Below, piece by piece: positions 1 to 7,812 of a DNA stretch of 37,303 nt. The notes under the pieces are model-generated. The model ran no database searches and was not told the DNA's origin. It saw only the letters and a list, made by a program, of their open reading frames with translations. The DNA lies in assembly GCF_016863515.1 (NCBI RefSeq), contig NZ_BOPA01000053.1, positions 1 to 37,303 on the forward strand, given 5' to 3'. The stretch is from Micromonospora gifhornensis (GTDB taxonomy: Bacteria > Actinomycetota > Actinomycetes > Mycobacteriales > Micromonosporaceae). Each line of letters begins with the position of its first letter. The stretch's first letter is position 1. A program made the translations under genes and the position numbers.

Positions 1-44
1 TCGCCCGGCACGGCGTACGACTCGCCGCACCGGGCACAGGAGGT

Positions 45-50
45 TACGCT
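45..50 (+). promoter_or_regulatory. -10 box, leaderless promoter
   Basis: TACGCT lies 7 nt before the ATG at 58, so transcription probably starts at or next to the start codon. An AGGAGG at 38-43 is 14 nt from the ATG, too far for an ideal Shine-Dalgarno site, and would lie upstream of such a transcript. Confidence 0.5.
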
Positions 51-57
51 GCCCGGC

Positions 58-1401
58 ATGGCCAGACAGGGCTGGGGAGGATCGATCGCCACCGCGGTCG
101 GCGTGGCAGCTGGCGCCGGTGCCGCCCAACTGGGATTCGGCTACGGCCTGGGCATCCTGAACTGGGCGCCGGCCGAGCCGACCGCCGGCACGGCCGCCTG
201 GGTGGCCAGCCTGATCTGGGCCACCTGGATCGCCGCCACCTCGACCGTCTTCGGTGCGGTCTGCGCCCAGCGGCTGCGGGACCGGCGTCCGGCCCTGCCC
301 ACACCCGACGTCGAATCGGCAGCTGACCCGGGTCGACTGCCGGCAGCAGCTGACCCGGGTGGACTGCCGGCAACCGACAGGCGCGATGGTGACGGCCTGT
401 GGTCCGTCGCGTTGGCCGGTGCCGCCGCACTGGGCGCGCTGATCACCGTGTTGCTTGTCGCCGTACCCGCCCGGGTCGCGGTGGTACCGGACACTCCCTC
501 GCCGCGGGACATGGCCGCCGGGTACGCCGCGATCGGTGTGCTGGTCGGCGCTCTGGTGGCGCTCTGGTCACTGCGCTGCCGGGCGGCGGCCACCAACGTG
601 ATCGCCACCGCCGGCTGGTTGTGGCTGCTCGCGGTGGTCGCCGTACTCGACTCGGTGCTCGCCGGTCGGGGCCTGACCACCGCCCAGTTGGGCATCTGGC
701 AGCTCAGTTCCGACAGCGACCAGTTCTGGATCCGGGACTACTTCTACTGGCCCGGGGCGATTCTCTCCCTCGGGTCGGCGTTGGTGATCGGCGCGCTGGC
801 CGCCCGCCGAGGCGTCCGCGACGCCGATCGCCGGGTGGGTGCCACCGCCTCCGGTGCGGCCGGTCCGCTGCTGGTGGCGATCGCCTACTTCCTGGCCGTA
901 CCGAGGTTGACCGCGATCAACCCGGAGCAGGTGTCCGCCCACCTCATCGCCCCGTACGCGGCAATAGTCGGCGTCGGCGGTTCCGTCCTCGTCGCGGCGC
1001 TCGCCCAGCGGTCCGCCCGACACAGGTCGAAGCAGTCGGCGACCGACGCGGCACCCACTCCGCTGGTGCCTCGGCAGCGTCCCGGCACCCACGACAGCAC
1101 GGGCGTCCCGGCCAGCGGTGACCACGACAGCACGGACACACCGGCCACCGGTGACCCCGGCGGCGCCCACCCACCGGCCAGCGGCAACCGCGACAGCGCG
1201 GACACACCGGCCAGCGGCGATCACGGCAGCGGCACGGGTGAACCGACCCGACGCGGCACCACCGAGCCGTCGGCGGGGCAGCCGTCAGAGGTCATCTCCG
1301 CCGAGGCCGAGGACGGCTCGGGTACCGAGCCGGCAGCCGACACCGTTGCCGGGTCGGAGGCTTCGAGCCGGCGGGCTCGACCACCGCGTCGCGCCCGCTG
1401 A
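58..1401 (+). CDS. Polytopic membrane protein with repetitive hydrophilic tail
   Basis: I do not recognise the family. The 447-residue product has about eight hydrophobic segments between residues 10 and 325, so it is an integral membrane protein. Residues 325-447 are polar, rich in Thr, Ser, Gly, Asp and Pro, and probably disordered. This tail holds four tandem 11-residue units of the type HDSTxxPASGD, encoded at 1090-1221. A second in-frame repeat, two 27-nt units reading AADPGRLPA and AADPGGLPA (319-372), lies in the loop after the second membrane segment. The start is supported by the -10 box at 45-50. The gene converges on the ligase-family gene with only 4 nt between the stop codons. 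Function unknown. Confidence 0.8.
   Translation: MARQGWGGSIATAVGVAAGAGAAQLGFGYGLGILNWAPAEPTAGTAAWVASLIWATWIAATSTVFGAVCAQRLRDRRPALPTPDVESAADPGRLPAAADPGGLPATDRRDGDGLWSVALAGAAALGALITVLLVAVPARVAVVPDTPSPRDMAAGYAAIGVLVGALVALWSLRCRAAATNVIATAGWLWLLAVVAVLDSVLAGRGLTTAQLGIWQLSSDSDQFWIRDYFYWPGAILSLGSALVIGALAARRGVRDADRRVGATASGAAGPLLVAIAYFLAVPRLTAINPEQVSAHLIAPYAAIVGVGGSVLVAALAQRSARHRSKQSATDAAPTPLVPRQRPGTHDSTGVPASGDHDSTDTPATGDPGGAHPPASGNRDSADTPASGDHGSGTGEPTRRGTTEPSAGQPSEVISAEAEDGSGTEPAADTVAGSEASSRRARPPRRAR
319..372 (+). repeat. In-frame 27-nt direct repeat, 2 copies
   Basis: Two adjacent 27-nt units at 319-345 and 346-372 differ at one base. They encode a 9-residue Pro/Gly/Ala-rich unit in a predicted loop of the membrane protein. 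Confidence 0.8.
1090..1221 (+). repeat. In-frame 33-nt tandem repeat, 4 copies
   Basis: Four 33-nt units (1090, 1123, 1156 and 1189) encode diverged 11-residue repeats ending PASGD, PATGD, PASGN and PASGD in the hydrophilic tail of the membrane protein. The third unit is the most diverged. Confidence 0.8.
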
Positions 1402-1405
1402 CGGG

Positions 1406-2884
1406 TCAGTCGACGGGCCAGGTGTGCACCGGCTCGTTGGTGGCCTGCAACTCGGCGTAGCGCTGGAGCATGTGATGCAGCGCGGCCGGTCGGTCCAGTC
1501 CCCGCTGCCGCTGTGCGGCCCACACCGTCGCCGTCTGCCAGACCGCCCCGTTACGGCCGGTACGACAGCGCTGCTCGATGATGCCGAGGAGCCGGTCGCG
1601 TTCGGCCGGGGCCACCCCGAAGGCGTCGAGCCCGGCGGACGCGATGGGCAACAGCACGTCAAGCACCAACCCGGTGACCGGCACCTCGCCGAGCCGGGGC
1701 CAGTGCAGGACGGCGTCCATGCCCCGTCGGGCGGCGGCGTGGAAGTTCTCCTCGGCGGAGCTGAAGGTGAGCTGACTCCAGATCGGACGGTCGGCTTCGG
1801 CCAGGCCGCGGACCAGCCCGAAGTAGAAGGCGGCGTTGGCCAGCATGTCGACCACGGTCGGACCGGCCGGCAGCACCCGGTTCTCGACCCTCAGGTGCGG
1901 ACGCCCGTTCATGATGTCGTAGACCGGGCGGTTCCAGCGGTAGACGGTGCCGTTGTGCAGGCGCAGCTCGGCCAGCTCGGGCACACCGCCGGCGTGCAAA
2001 ACCTCGACCGGGTCCTCGCTCTCGCAGATGGGCAGCAGGGGCGGGAAGTAGCGGACGTTCTCCTCGAAGAGGTCGAAGATCGAGGTGATCCACCGTTCCC
2101 CGAACCAGACCCGAGGTCGTACGCCCTGCGCCTTCAGCTCGTCCGGGCGGGTGTCGGTGGCCTGTTCGAACAGGGCGATCCTGGTTTCCGCCCAGAGCTG
2201 CCGGCCGTACAGGAAGGGTGAATTGGCACCCACCGCGACCTGCGCTCCGGCGATCGCCTGGGAGGCGTTCCAGTAGTCGGCGAAGCTGTCCGGCGCGACC
2301 TGGAGGTGGAACTGGAGGCTGGTGCAGGCCGCCTCGGGCGCGATCGAGTCGGTGTGCGTACGCAGCCGTTCGACACCGCGGATGTCGAGCTCGATGTCCT
2401 CGCCCCGCGCACCGACGATCTGGTCGTTGAGCACCCGGTACCGCTCGTTCGTCGACAGGTTGTCGGCGACCAGGTGGCGCTCGGTCAACGTGGGCAGGAT
2501 GCCGACCAGGACGATCCGGGTGTCCGAGCGGGCCGCCCGCTCACCGGCCCGGTTGAGGCTGCCGAGCAGGCCGCGTTCGTAGTCGGTGAAGCCTGCACCG
2601 GAGATCAGTCGAGGGTCGGCGTTCAACTCGAGGTTGAACTGTCCCAGCTCGGTCTGGAACAGCGGATCGGCGATGGCGGCGAGGATCTCCTCGTTGCGCA
2701 TCGCGGGTTCGGCTGCGGGGTCGACCAGGTTGAGCTCGATTTCCAGCCCGGTCATCGGCCGGTCGGCGTCGAAGCCGAAGTCGTCAAGCATCAGGGCGAA
2801 GACGTCCAGGCAGCGACGGACCTTCTGCCGGTAGAGCACCCGGTCCTCGCGGGAGAATGCGGCCCGATCGACGTCCCTGCCCAT
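1406..2884 (-). CDS. Glutamate-cysteine ligase family protein (GCS2)
   Basis: The 492-residue product belongs to the GCS2-type carboxylate-amine ligases, which join glutamate to an amine donor using ATP. Visible signatures are the N-terminal MTGLEIELNLVD stretch (metal/glutamate-binding acidic residues), ELGQFNLELN, EAACTSLQFHLQV, GANSPFLYGR, and the late RVENRVLPAGPTVVDM segment. The ATG at 2884 was chosen because GGGAGGA lies 5-6 nt upstream; the open frame continues to 3208 but that part is not ligase-like. Actinobacteria usually make mycothiol rather than glutathione, so the true product may be another gamma-glutamyl compound; the substrate cannot be read from the sequence. An 18-bp palindrome lies 26-43 nt upstream of the start. 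Confidence 0.85.
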   Translation of the reverse strand: MGRDVDRAAFSREDRVLYRQKVRRCLDVFALMLDDFGFDADRPMTGLEIELNLVDPAAEPAMRNEEILAAIADPLFQTELGQFNLELNADPRLISGAGFTDYERGLLGSLNRAGERAARSDTRIVLVGILPTLTERHLVADNLSTNERYRVLNDQIVGARGEDIELDIRGVERLRTHTDSIAPEAACTSLQFHLQVAPDSFADYWNASQAIAGAQVAVGANSPFLYGRQLWAETRIALFEQATDTRPDELKAQGVRPRVWFGERWITSIFDLFEENVRYFPPLLPICESEDPVEVLHAGGVPELAELRLHNGTVYRWNRPVYDIMNGRPHLRVENRVLPAGPTVVDMLANAAFYFGLVRGLAEADRPIWSQLTFSSAEENFHAAARRGMDAVLHWPRLGEVPVTGLVLDVLLPIASAGLDAFGVAPAERDRLLGIIEQRCRTGRNGAVWQTATVWAAQRQRGLDRPAALHHMLQRYAELQATNEPVHTWPVD

Positions 2885-2909
2885 GTGTTCCTCCCGGCGC
2901 GCGACGCGA

Positions 2910-2927
2910 CGGAACGGTGCCGTTCCG
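2910..2927. promoter_or_regulatory. Perfect 18-bp palindrome upstream of the ligase gene
   Basis: CGGAACGG-TG-CCGTTCCG has 8-bp arms that match perfectly. A possible minus-strand -10 (TAAGGT, complement of 2942-2947) lies about 15 nt further upstream. The palindrome would therefore fall in the early transcribed leader, where a repressor operator or a hairpin is plausible. Confidence 0.45.
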
Positions 2928-3215
2928 CAGCGCAGTGTGAACCTTACTCGGCGACGCGCCGGACCTGGCCGTCCCGAAGATCGGTCCATTGCCGCAGTCC
3001 TCCGCAGAGCAGCGCCGCTCTGACCAGCGACGGGCCAGTTCGGACACGCCGGAAGAAGTCCTACCCAGCACCGGTGCCGTGACCTACGAACAGCTTGACG
3101 AACAATCTGTGAAATTCCGCACCGACAGCAGGGGCCGTGGGTGGTGGTGCCAGGCCACCGGGTGGTGAACCACGGGTCCACGTGATCGCGCATCGGCACA
3201 CCGGGCACAGCCGAA
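2928..3215. other. Non-coding gap between ligase and yceI-like genes
   Basis: The stretch from 2885 to 3258 has no gene. Open frames across it lack start signals and family resemblance. Apart from the palindrome at 2910-2927, a weak -10 (2942-2947) and the terminator at 3216-3241, I see nothing recognisable in it. Confidence 0.5.
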
Positions 3216-3241
3216 AGGCCCGCGCGGTGAAGCGCGGGCCT
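3216..3241 (-). terminator. Rho-independent-type terminator of the yceI-like gene
   Basis: A perfect 10-bp stem (AGGCCCGCGC / GCGCGGGCCT) closes a 6-nt loop. It starts 17 nt after the stop codon at 3259 and is followed on the minus strand by TTTCGG. Confidence 0.75.
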
Positions 3242-3258
3242 GTCGGGCGTACGGGAGG

Positions 3259-3840
3259 TCAGGCCTGGCGGACGGCCTCGCCCTCGATCTCGATCTTGAT
3301 CTTCTTACCGACCAGGACGCCACCCGACTCCAGGGCGACGTTCCAGGTCAGACCGAACTCCTCGCGGTCGATCTCGGCGCTCGCCGAGAAGCCGAAGATG
3401 TCGGTGCCGAAGGGGCTGCGGCCGACACCCTCGAACTCGACCGTGAGGTCGACCGGGCGGGTCACGTCCTTGATGGTGAGTTCGCCGGCGAGGACGAACT
3501 CGTTACCGCTGTGGGACTTCACGCCGGTGCTGCGGTACTCCAGCGTGGGGAACTTCTCCACGTCGAGGAAGTCGCCGCTGCGCAGGTGGGTGTCCCGGTC
3601 GGCCTGGGCGGTGGTGATGCTGGCCGCCTGGATGGTCGCGCTGACCGTGGACTCCAACGGCTCCTCGGCGATCGTGATGGTCGCGCTGGCCTCGGTGAAC
3701 TCACCGCGGACCTTCGCCACCATCATGTGCCGGGCCATGAAGCCGACCCGCTTGTGCGCGGCGTCCAGCAGGTAGGTGCCAGCCGCCGGGATGGTCAGGC
3801 CGTTCCACTCGCGGGTAACCGACTCGGTGCTGCTGGTCAT
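3259..3840 (-). CDS. YceI family protein
   Basis: The 193-residue product is a YceI-type lipocalin-like beta barrel; relatives bind polyisoprenoids or other lipids. Typical features are the opening GTYLLDAAHKRVGFMARHMMVAKVRGEF, the SGDFLDVEKFPTLEYRST segment, LTIKDVTRPVDL and the terminal LTWNVALESGGVLVG. No signal peptide is visible, so it is probably cytoplasmic. The ATG at 3840 is preceded by GGAGGG at a good distance; the longer frame to 3894 runs through the promoter. It is transcribed divergently from a MarR regulator 103 bp away, an arrangement that suggests control by that regulator. Confidence 0.9.
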   Translation of the reverse strand: MTSSTESVTREWNGLTIPAAGTYLLDAAHKRVGFMARHMMVAKVRGEFTEASATITIAEEPLESTVSATIQAASITTAQADRDTHLRSGDFLDVEKFPTLEYRSTGVKSHSGNEFVLAGELTIKDVTRPVDLTVEFEGVGRSPFGTDIFGFSASAEIDREEFGLTWNVALESGGVLVGKKIKIEIEGEAVRQA

Positions 3841-3871
3841 GAGAGACTGCCCTCCGGTAGAGAATGTTGGC

Positions 3872-3943
3872 TTGGTCAACGACTGACTAAGCAACTATAC
3901 CCTCGACAATATTCCACGTGTCAAGGACTGCTAGGATGGCCTG
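3872..3943. promoter_or_regulatory. Divergent yceI-like/marR promoter region with candidate operator
   Basis: On the minus strand TTGACA (3919-3924) and TATAGT (3894-3899) form a promoter with a 19-bp spacer for the yceI-like gene (18 if read as GTATAG). On the plus strand TAGGAT (3932-3937) stands 6 nt before the marR GTG. A 23-nt imperfect inverted repeat with TTG...CAA ends (3872-3894) abuts the minus-strand -10 and is a candidate MarR operator. Confidence 0.55.
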
Positions 3944-4456
3944 GTGAACCCGAACGTGTTCGATGACTCTCGCATCACGGCTGTCGGCCTCCTCTTCGAG
4001 GTACATGCCGGGCTGTCCGCCCGGTTCGCCGCGCAGATGGAAGAACACGGGCTGTCCCCGGTCGAGTTCGAGGTGCTGACCCGGCTCACCCGCTCGCCCG
4101 ACAACCAACTGAGAATGACCGACCTCGCGGCCCAGACCTCGCTGTCCACCAGCGGCGTGACCCGGGTGGTCGACCGGATGGAACGTGACGGCCTGATCGT
4201 CAGACGTGCCTGCGCGTCCGACCGGCGCAGCTCGTTCGCCGTGGTGACGCCGGCTGGCCTGCGTCGGCTCGATGAGTGCCTGCCCGGTCACCTCCAACTC
4301 ATCGAGGACTGGTTCACCGGCCAACTGGATCCGCCCGCCCTGAACGCCCTGCTCGACGGCCTGCGCCAGGTGCGGGACGCGGTGCATCCGTGCGCCACGG
4401 CCGGCAGTGGTGACCCGGCCACTGGACCGGAGAACGCCAAGTCCACCGACTGTTGA
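3944..4456 (+). CDS. MarR family transcriptional regulator
   Basis: The 170-residue product has a winged-helix MarR fold: dimerisation helices around residues 8-35, the recognition helix in MTDLAAQTSLSTSGVTRVVDRMERDGLI (about 60-85) and the wing with the conserved DRR of ASDRRSSFAVVTPAG. The C-terminal 25 residues are polar and probably disordered. The GTG start is supported by a -10 box (TAGGAT) 6 nt upstream, implying a leaderless mRNA. It is divergent from the yceI-like gene and probably represses it and itself; the ligand is unknown. Confidence 0.9.
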   Translation: MNPNVFDDSRITAVGLLFEVHAGLSARFAAQMEEHGLSPVEFEVLTRLTRSPDNQLRMTDLAAQTSLSTSGVTRVVDRMERDGLIVRRACASDRRSSFAVVTPAGLRRLDECLPGHLQLIEDWFTGQLDPPALNALLDGLRQVRDAVHPCATAGSGDPATGPENAKSTDC

Positions 4457-4614
4457 TCATCGTTGGCAGGTGCCGCGTTATCAACCCCCGCCACTGAACT
4501 ATCGGTGGTCGGCCCAGCAGCCGAGGGTGACGTCAGCGGCAGAAAGAGCGGCAGAACCGATCGAACAAACGGCGATAGGTCACCAAATACGACAGGTCGC
4601 CTTTCGCCGTCTCG

Positions 4615-6462
4615 CTAGTCTCGGGTCACCGGGGGCGCAATGGGGGGTGCCGGCGCGGGCGATGAGCGAGGGGTGGCAACAGGGGGCTTCCTCGCCCGCG
4701 CCACCACCCCCCGTTGCCGTAACCGATCGCGGGCCTCCGGCAACTCCTCCACCACAGCGGCCTGCTCGTCGGCGAGCGATGCCACCCCGTGCGATGCGCG
4801 CAGGCGCAGTTCCCCGTCGGCCTCGGCGGTACGTGGGTCGGCCAGCAGCCGCAGCAGCCACTGCCGCCCGGCACCGGCGCGCCCGCGAAGCCGCCACCAG
4901 AGCGGCAGGCCGGCCGCCAGGCGCAGCGCGGTCAGCGGGTCGTCCACCGCGGCGTACGCCAGCGCGGCACTGATGTCCCCGGACACCTCGTCGAGTCGAC
5001 CCGCCGCACCGGTGGCGTCGGTCCCGGCCAGGCCCGGTGCGGTGCGCTCCACGAACCACGTGATCACCCGCGCGTGCCGACGCTGGATCACCGCCGACTC
5101 ACCGGCGCCGGATACCCGTTCGACGGCGTAGTCGCGGACCGCGTCGAGCAGTCGGAAGCGAAACGGCCCATCCCCGCGTACGTGCAGCAGTCCCAGTTCG
5201 ATGAACCGGTTGAGCAGCCGTACGGGGTCGGCGGTGATGGCCGTGCCGGCGAGCATCTCCTCGGCCAGTTCGATCGACCACCGGTTGTCGAACGCGGAGA
5301 ACCGGCGCAGCGCCGCACGCTCCTCGTCGTCGAGCAGCCGGTAGCTCGTCGCCACCGCGTCGCGCAGCGTCCCCGCCACCCGGGTGTCGTCCGGCCGCGG
5401 TTGACCGGTCGGCCAACCGCTGCGGGTCGCCATGTCGAGGTCCAGCACCCGGTCGCCGTAGCGGTCGAGCAGTTCGGTCAGGCTGAGCAGTCGACCACGC
5501 GCCGCCATCAGTTCGACGGCCAGCGGAAGCCCGCCCAGTCGCCGCACCAGCGCGGCCAGCGCCGGAAGTTCGGCCTCGGTCGGTGGCTCCCGGCGGACCT
5601 GCGCCAGCCGGGCGGTGAACAGCGCCACCGCCGGGGAGGCGGCGAGCGCCGACGGCTCGATGTCTCCCGGCGCCGGCACGTCCAGTGGCAACACCGGTCG
5701 GACCCACTCGTCCGGCAGCCCCACCGGGTGCCGACCGGTGACCAGGATCCGCAGCGAGGGCACGGCGTCGACGAGACGCTGCACCGCAGAGGCCACCGAA
5801 TCGGGGGCCCGGTCGGCCGCGTCCACCAGCAGCGTCGGGTCGCCGATCCGGGCGGTCAGCTCGGTCGTCCGGGACACCCCGAAGGCGCCCAGCGCGGCAG
5901 CGAGCACATCGGCGACGTCCGACCCGGCGCCGACGTGCAGCCCGCTGACACCGCCCGGACGACCGGACTCCGGCGGCGGCCCGACCGAGCTCGCTCGTCG
6001 AGCGGCGGCGACGGCGTGGCAGGCGGCCAGCGCGAGGGCGGTCTTGCCGACGCCCGCCACCCCCACCAGGCTGATCACCTGCGGTCCGCGCGGCTCGGTC
6101 AGCAGGGTGACCAACTCGGCCAGGTCCCGCTCCCGCCCGATCAGCTCGGGCGGTGGCGGAAGGGGTGCCGGCCCACCAACAGTGACCCGAGCGGTGCCGC
6201 CATCGGCCTTGCGAGCCGCGGCCACGAAGGCCGTACGGGCGGGACCGGACAGGGCGAGCGCATCGGCGAGCAGATCGACGGTGGTGCGCTGCGGGCGCGA
6301 GGAGCGTCCCCGTTCCAGGTCACGAACCGTCCGTACGCCGACGCCGGCACGAGTCGCGAGTTCGGCCTGGGTGAGGCCGGCGGCCCGGCGATGCCCCCGC
6401 AACAGATCCGCAAGGCCGGACGACCCGATCCACCCGGATGAACGATCATGACTCGAAGTCAT
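4615..6462 (-). CDS. Xre-HTH STAND-type ATPase regulator, short C-terminus
   Basis: The 615-residue product starts with an Xre-type helix-turn-helix (GLTQAELATRAGVGVRTVRDLE, about residues 30-50), followed by an NB-ARC/STAND NTPase with Walker A GVAGVGKT (about 134-141), a TLLVDAAD Walker B-like strand and the GGLPLAVELMAARG motif. Such regulators normally continue into several hundred residues of TPR repeats; here only a short helical region follows, and the last 30 residues are an Ala/Pro/Arg-rich low-complexity tail. This may be a naturally short form or a 3' truncation. The ATG at 6462 is preferred over 6474 because TAATGT lies 8 nt before it. A 17-nt palindrome covers this start codon. 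Target unknown. Confidence 0.8.
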   Translation of the reverse strand: MTSSHDRSSGWIGSSGLADLLRGHRRAAGLTQAELATRAGVGVRTVRDLERGRSSRPQRTTVDLLADALALSGPARTAFVAAARKADGGTARVTVGGPAPLPPPPELIGRERDLAELVTLLTEPRGPQVISLVGVAGVGKTALALAACHAVAAARRASSVGPPPESGRPGGVSGLHVGAGSDVADVLAAALGAFGVSRTTELTARIGDPTLLVDAADRAPDSVASAVQRLVDAVPSLRILVTGRHPVGLPDEWVRPVLPLDVPAPGDIEPSALAASPAVALFTARLAQVRREPPTEAELPALAALVRRLGGLPLAVELMAARGRLLSLTELLDRYGDRVLDLDMATRSGWPTGQPRPDDTRVAGTLRDAVATSYRLLDDEERAALRRFSAFDNRWSIELAEEMLAGTAITADPVRLLNRFIELGLLHVRGDGPFRFRLLDAVRDYAVERVSGAGESAVIQRRHARVITWFVERTAPGLAGTDATGAAGRLDEVSGDISAALAYAAVDDPLTALRLAAGLPLWWRLRGRAGAGRQWLLRLLADPRTAEADGELRLRASHGVASLADEQAAVVEELPEARDRLRQRGVVARARKPPVATPRSSPAPAPPIAPPVTRD

Positions 6463-6463
6463 G
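6447..6463. promoter_or_regulatory. Palindrome over the start codon of the Xre regulator
   Basis: CATGACT-CGA-AGTCATG has perfect 7-bp arms and covers the ATG at 6462 and presumed transcription start. A minus-strand -10 (TAATGT, complement of 6471-6476) lies just upstream. The position suits an autoregulatory operator. Confidence 0.45.
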
Positions 6464-6574
6464 GTCCGGGACATTACGGGCCAGGCCCGACATCCGGCAG
6501 GCGAGCGTCAACCACCCGACCGGTCGATGCCGAAACCCGACAGGCGACCGACCCGCCCCGTCACCGGAACCCGG

Positions 6575-7723
6575 TCACATCCCCAGGTCACGCGCGATGA
6601 TCATGCGCTGCACCTCGGACGTGCCCTCGCCGATCTCCAGGATCTTGGAGTCCCGCCAGAACCGGGCCACCGGGTACTCGTTCATGAAGCCGTACCCGCC
6701 GTGGATCTGCGTCGCCTCCCGGGCGTTGTCCACCGCGATCGTGCTGGCGTGCAGCTTGGCGATCGCCGCCTGCCGCTTGAACGGCTCCCCGGCCAGCATC
6801 CGGGCCGCCGCGTCGTAGTACGCCAGCCGAGCGGTGTGCGCCTTCATCTCCATGTCCGCGACCTTGAACTGGATCGCCTGGTAGTTGCCGATCGGCTGGC
6901 CGAAGGCGTGCCGCTCGCGGGCGTACTTGATCGACTCGTCGACGCAGCCCTGAGCGAGGCCCACGGCCAGCGCGGCGATGGCGATCCGACCCTCGTCGAG
7001 GATGCGCAGGAACTGGGCGAAGCCCCGACCGCGCTCGCCGAGCAGGTTCTCCGCCGGGACCCGGCAGTCGTCGAAGGTCAACTCGTGGGTGTCCGAGGCG
7101 GTCCAGCCGACCTTGGAATATCCGGGGGCGACAGTGAAGCCCGGCGTACCGCTCGGCACGATGATGGTGGACAGTTCCTTCGCGCCGTCCGGCCGGGTGC
7201 CGGTGACGGCGGTGACGGTGACCAGGGCGGTGATGTCGGTGCCCGAGTTGGTGATGAAGGCCTTCGAACCGTTGATCACCCATTCGTCGCCGTCCAGCAC
7301 GGCCCGGGTCTCGGTGCCTCCGGCGTCCGAGCCGGTGCCCGGCTCGGTGAGCCCGAAACCGGCCAGCGCCTCGCCGCTGAGCAGCTTCGGCAGCCAGCGG
7401 GCCTTCTGCTCGTCGGTGCCGAAGCGGTAGATCGGCATCGCGCCGAGCGAGACCGCCGCCTCCAGGGTGATCGCCACGCTGGAGTCGACCCGGGCCAACT
7501 CCTCCAGCGCCAGGCAGAGGGCGAAGTAGTCGCCACCCATCCCGCCGTACTCCTCGGCGAAGGGCAGGCCGAACAGGCCCATCTTGCCCATCTGCCGGAT
7601 GACCTCGTACGGGAAGGTGTGCTGCTCGTAGTGCTCGGCGATGACCGGCGCGACCACCTCGCGGGCGAAGTCCCGCACGCTGTCGCGCAGCGCCTGGTGC
7701 TCCTCGGAGAGCCGGAAGTCCAT
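6575..7723 (-). CDS. Acyl-CoA dehydrogenase (isovaleryl-CoA type by context)
   Basis: The 382-residue flavoprotein oxidises an acyl-CoA to the 2,3-enoyl-CoA and passes electrons to ETF. All three family domains are present: helical N-terminus (MDFRLSEEHQALRDSVRDF), central beta domain with GFGLTEPGTGSDAGG and INGSKAFITN, and C-terminal helices with RHAFGQPIGNYQAIQFKVADM and IHGGYGF. The general base fits Glu366 in EIGEGTSEVQRM. The ATG at 7723 has AGGAGG 7 nt upstream. It is the last gene of the cluster; with the carboxylase and HMG-CoA lyase this points to isovaleryl-CoA as substrate, though other branched acyl-CoAs are possible. Confidence 0.92.
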   Translation of the reverse strand: MDFRLSEEHQALRDSVRDFAREVVAPVIAEHYEQHTFPYEVIRQMGKMGLFGLPFAEEYGGMGGDYFALCLALEELARVDSSVAITLEAAVSLGAMPIYRFGTDEQKARWLPKLLSGEALAGFGLTEPGTGSDAGGTETRAVLDGDEWVINGSKAFITNSGTDITALVTVTAVTGTRPDGAKELSTIIVPSGTPGFTVAPGYSKVGWTASDTHELTFDDCRVPAENLLGERGRGFAQFLRILDEGRIAIAALAVGLAQGCVDESIKYARERHAFGQPIGNYQAIQFKVADMEMKAHTARLAYYDAAARMLAGEPFKRQAAIAKLHASTIAVDNAREATQIHGGYGFMNEYPVARFWRDSKILEIGEGTSEVQRMIIARDLGM

Positions 7724-7750
7724 CGGGGTTCCTCCTGTGTGGACGGGCCG

Positions 7751-7762
7751 ACGAGCGCTCGT
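7751..7762. promoter_or_regulatory. Palindrome upstream of acyl-CoA dehydrogenase
   Basis: ACGAGCGCTCGT is a perfect 12-bp palindrome 28-39 nt before the start codon. It shares ACGA/TCGT half-sites with the palindrome at 9372-9381, at a similar distance from the carboxyltransferase start. It may be an operator of the cluster's TetR protein. Confidence 0.35.
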
Positions 7763-7812
7763 GACGCCTCGACGGTGCCGGTGCTGGCTGCTGCGTGCGG
7801 TGGTGACGCCGG

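Noticed and set aside
1118..2221. Long plus-strand open frame antisense to the ligase-family gene
   Set aside because: Composition is that of a GC-rich shadow frame, with no recognisable domain or ribosome site. The minus-strand ligase motifs are clear.
3905..3926. Second parS-like site (CCACGTGTC)
   Set aside because: Only the CACGTG core and a few flanking bases match; the right half departs from the parS consensus. It lies in the yceI-like -35 region.
4457..4614. Possible small gene or RNA between marR and the Xre regulator
   Set aside because: No start with a ribosome site, no hairpin with a T-run and no -10 box in a useful position was found.
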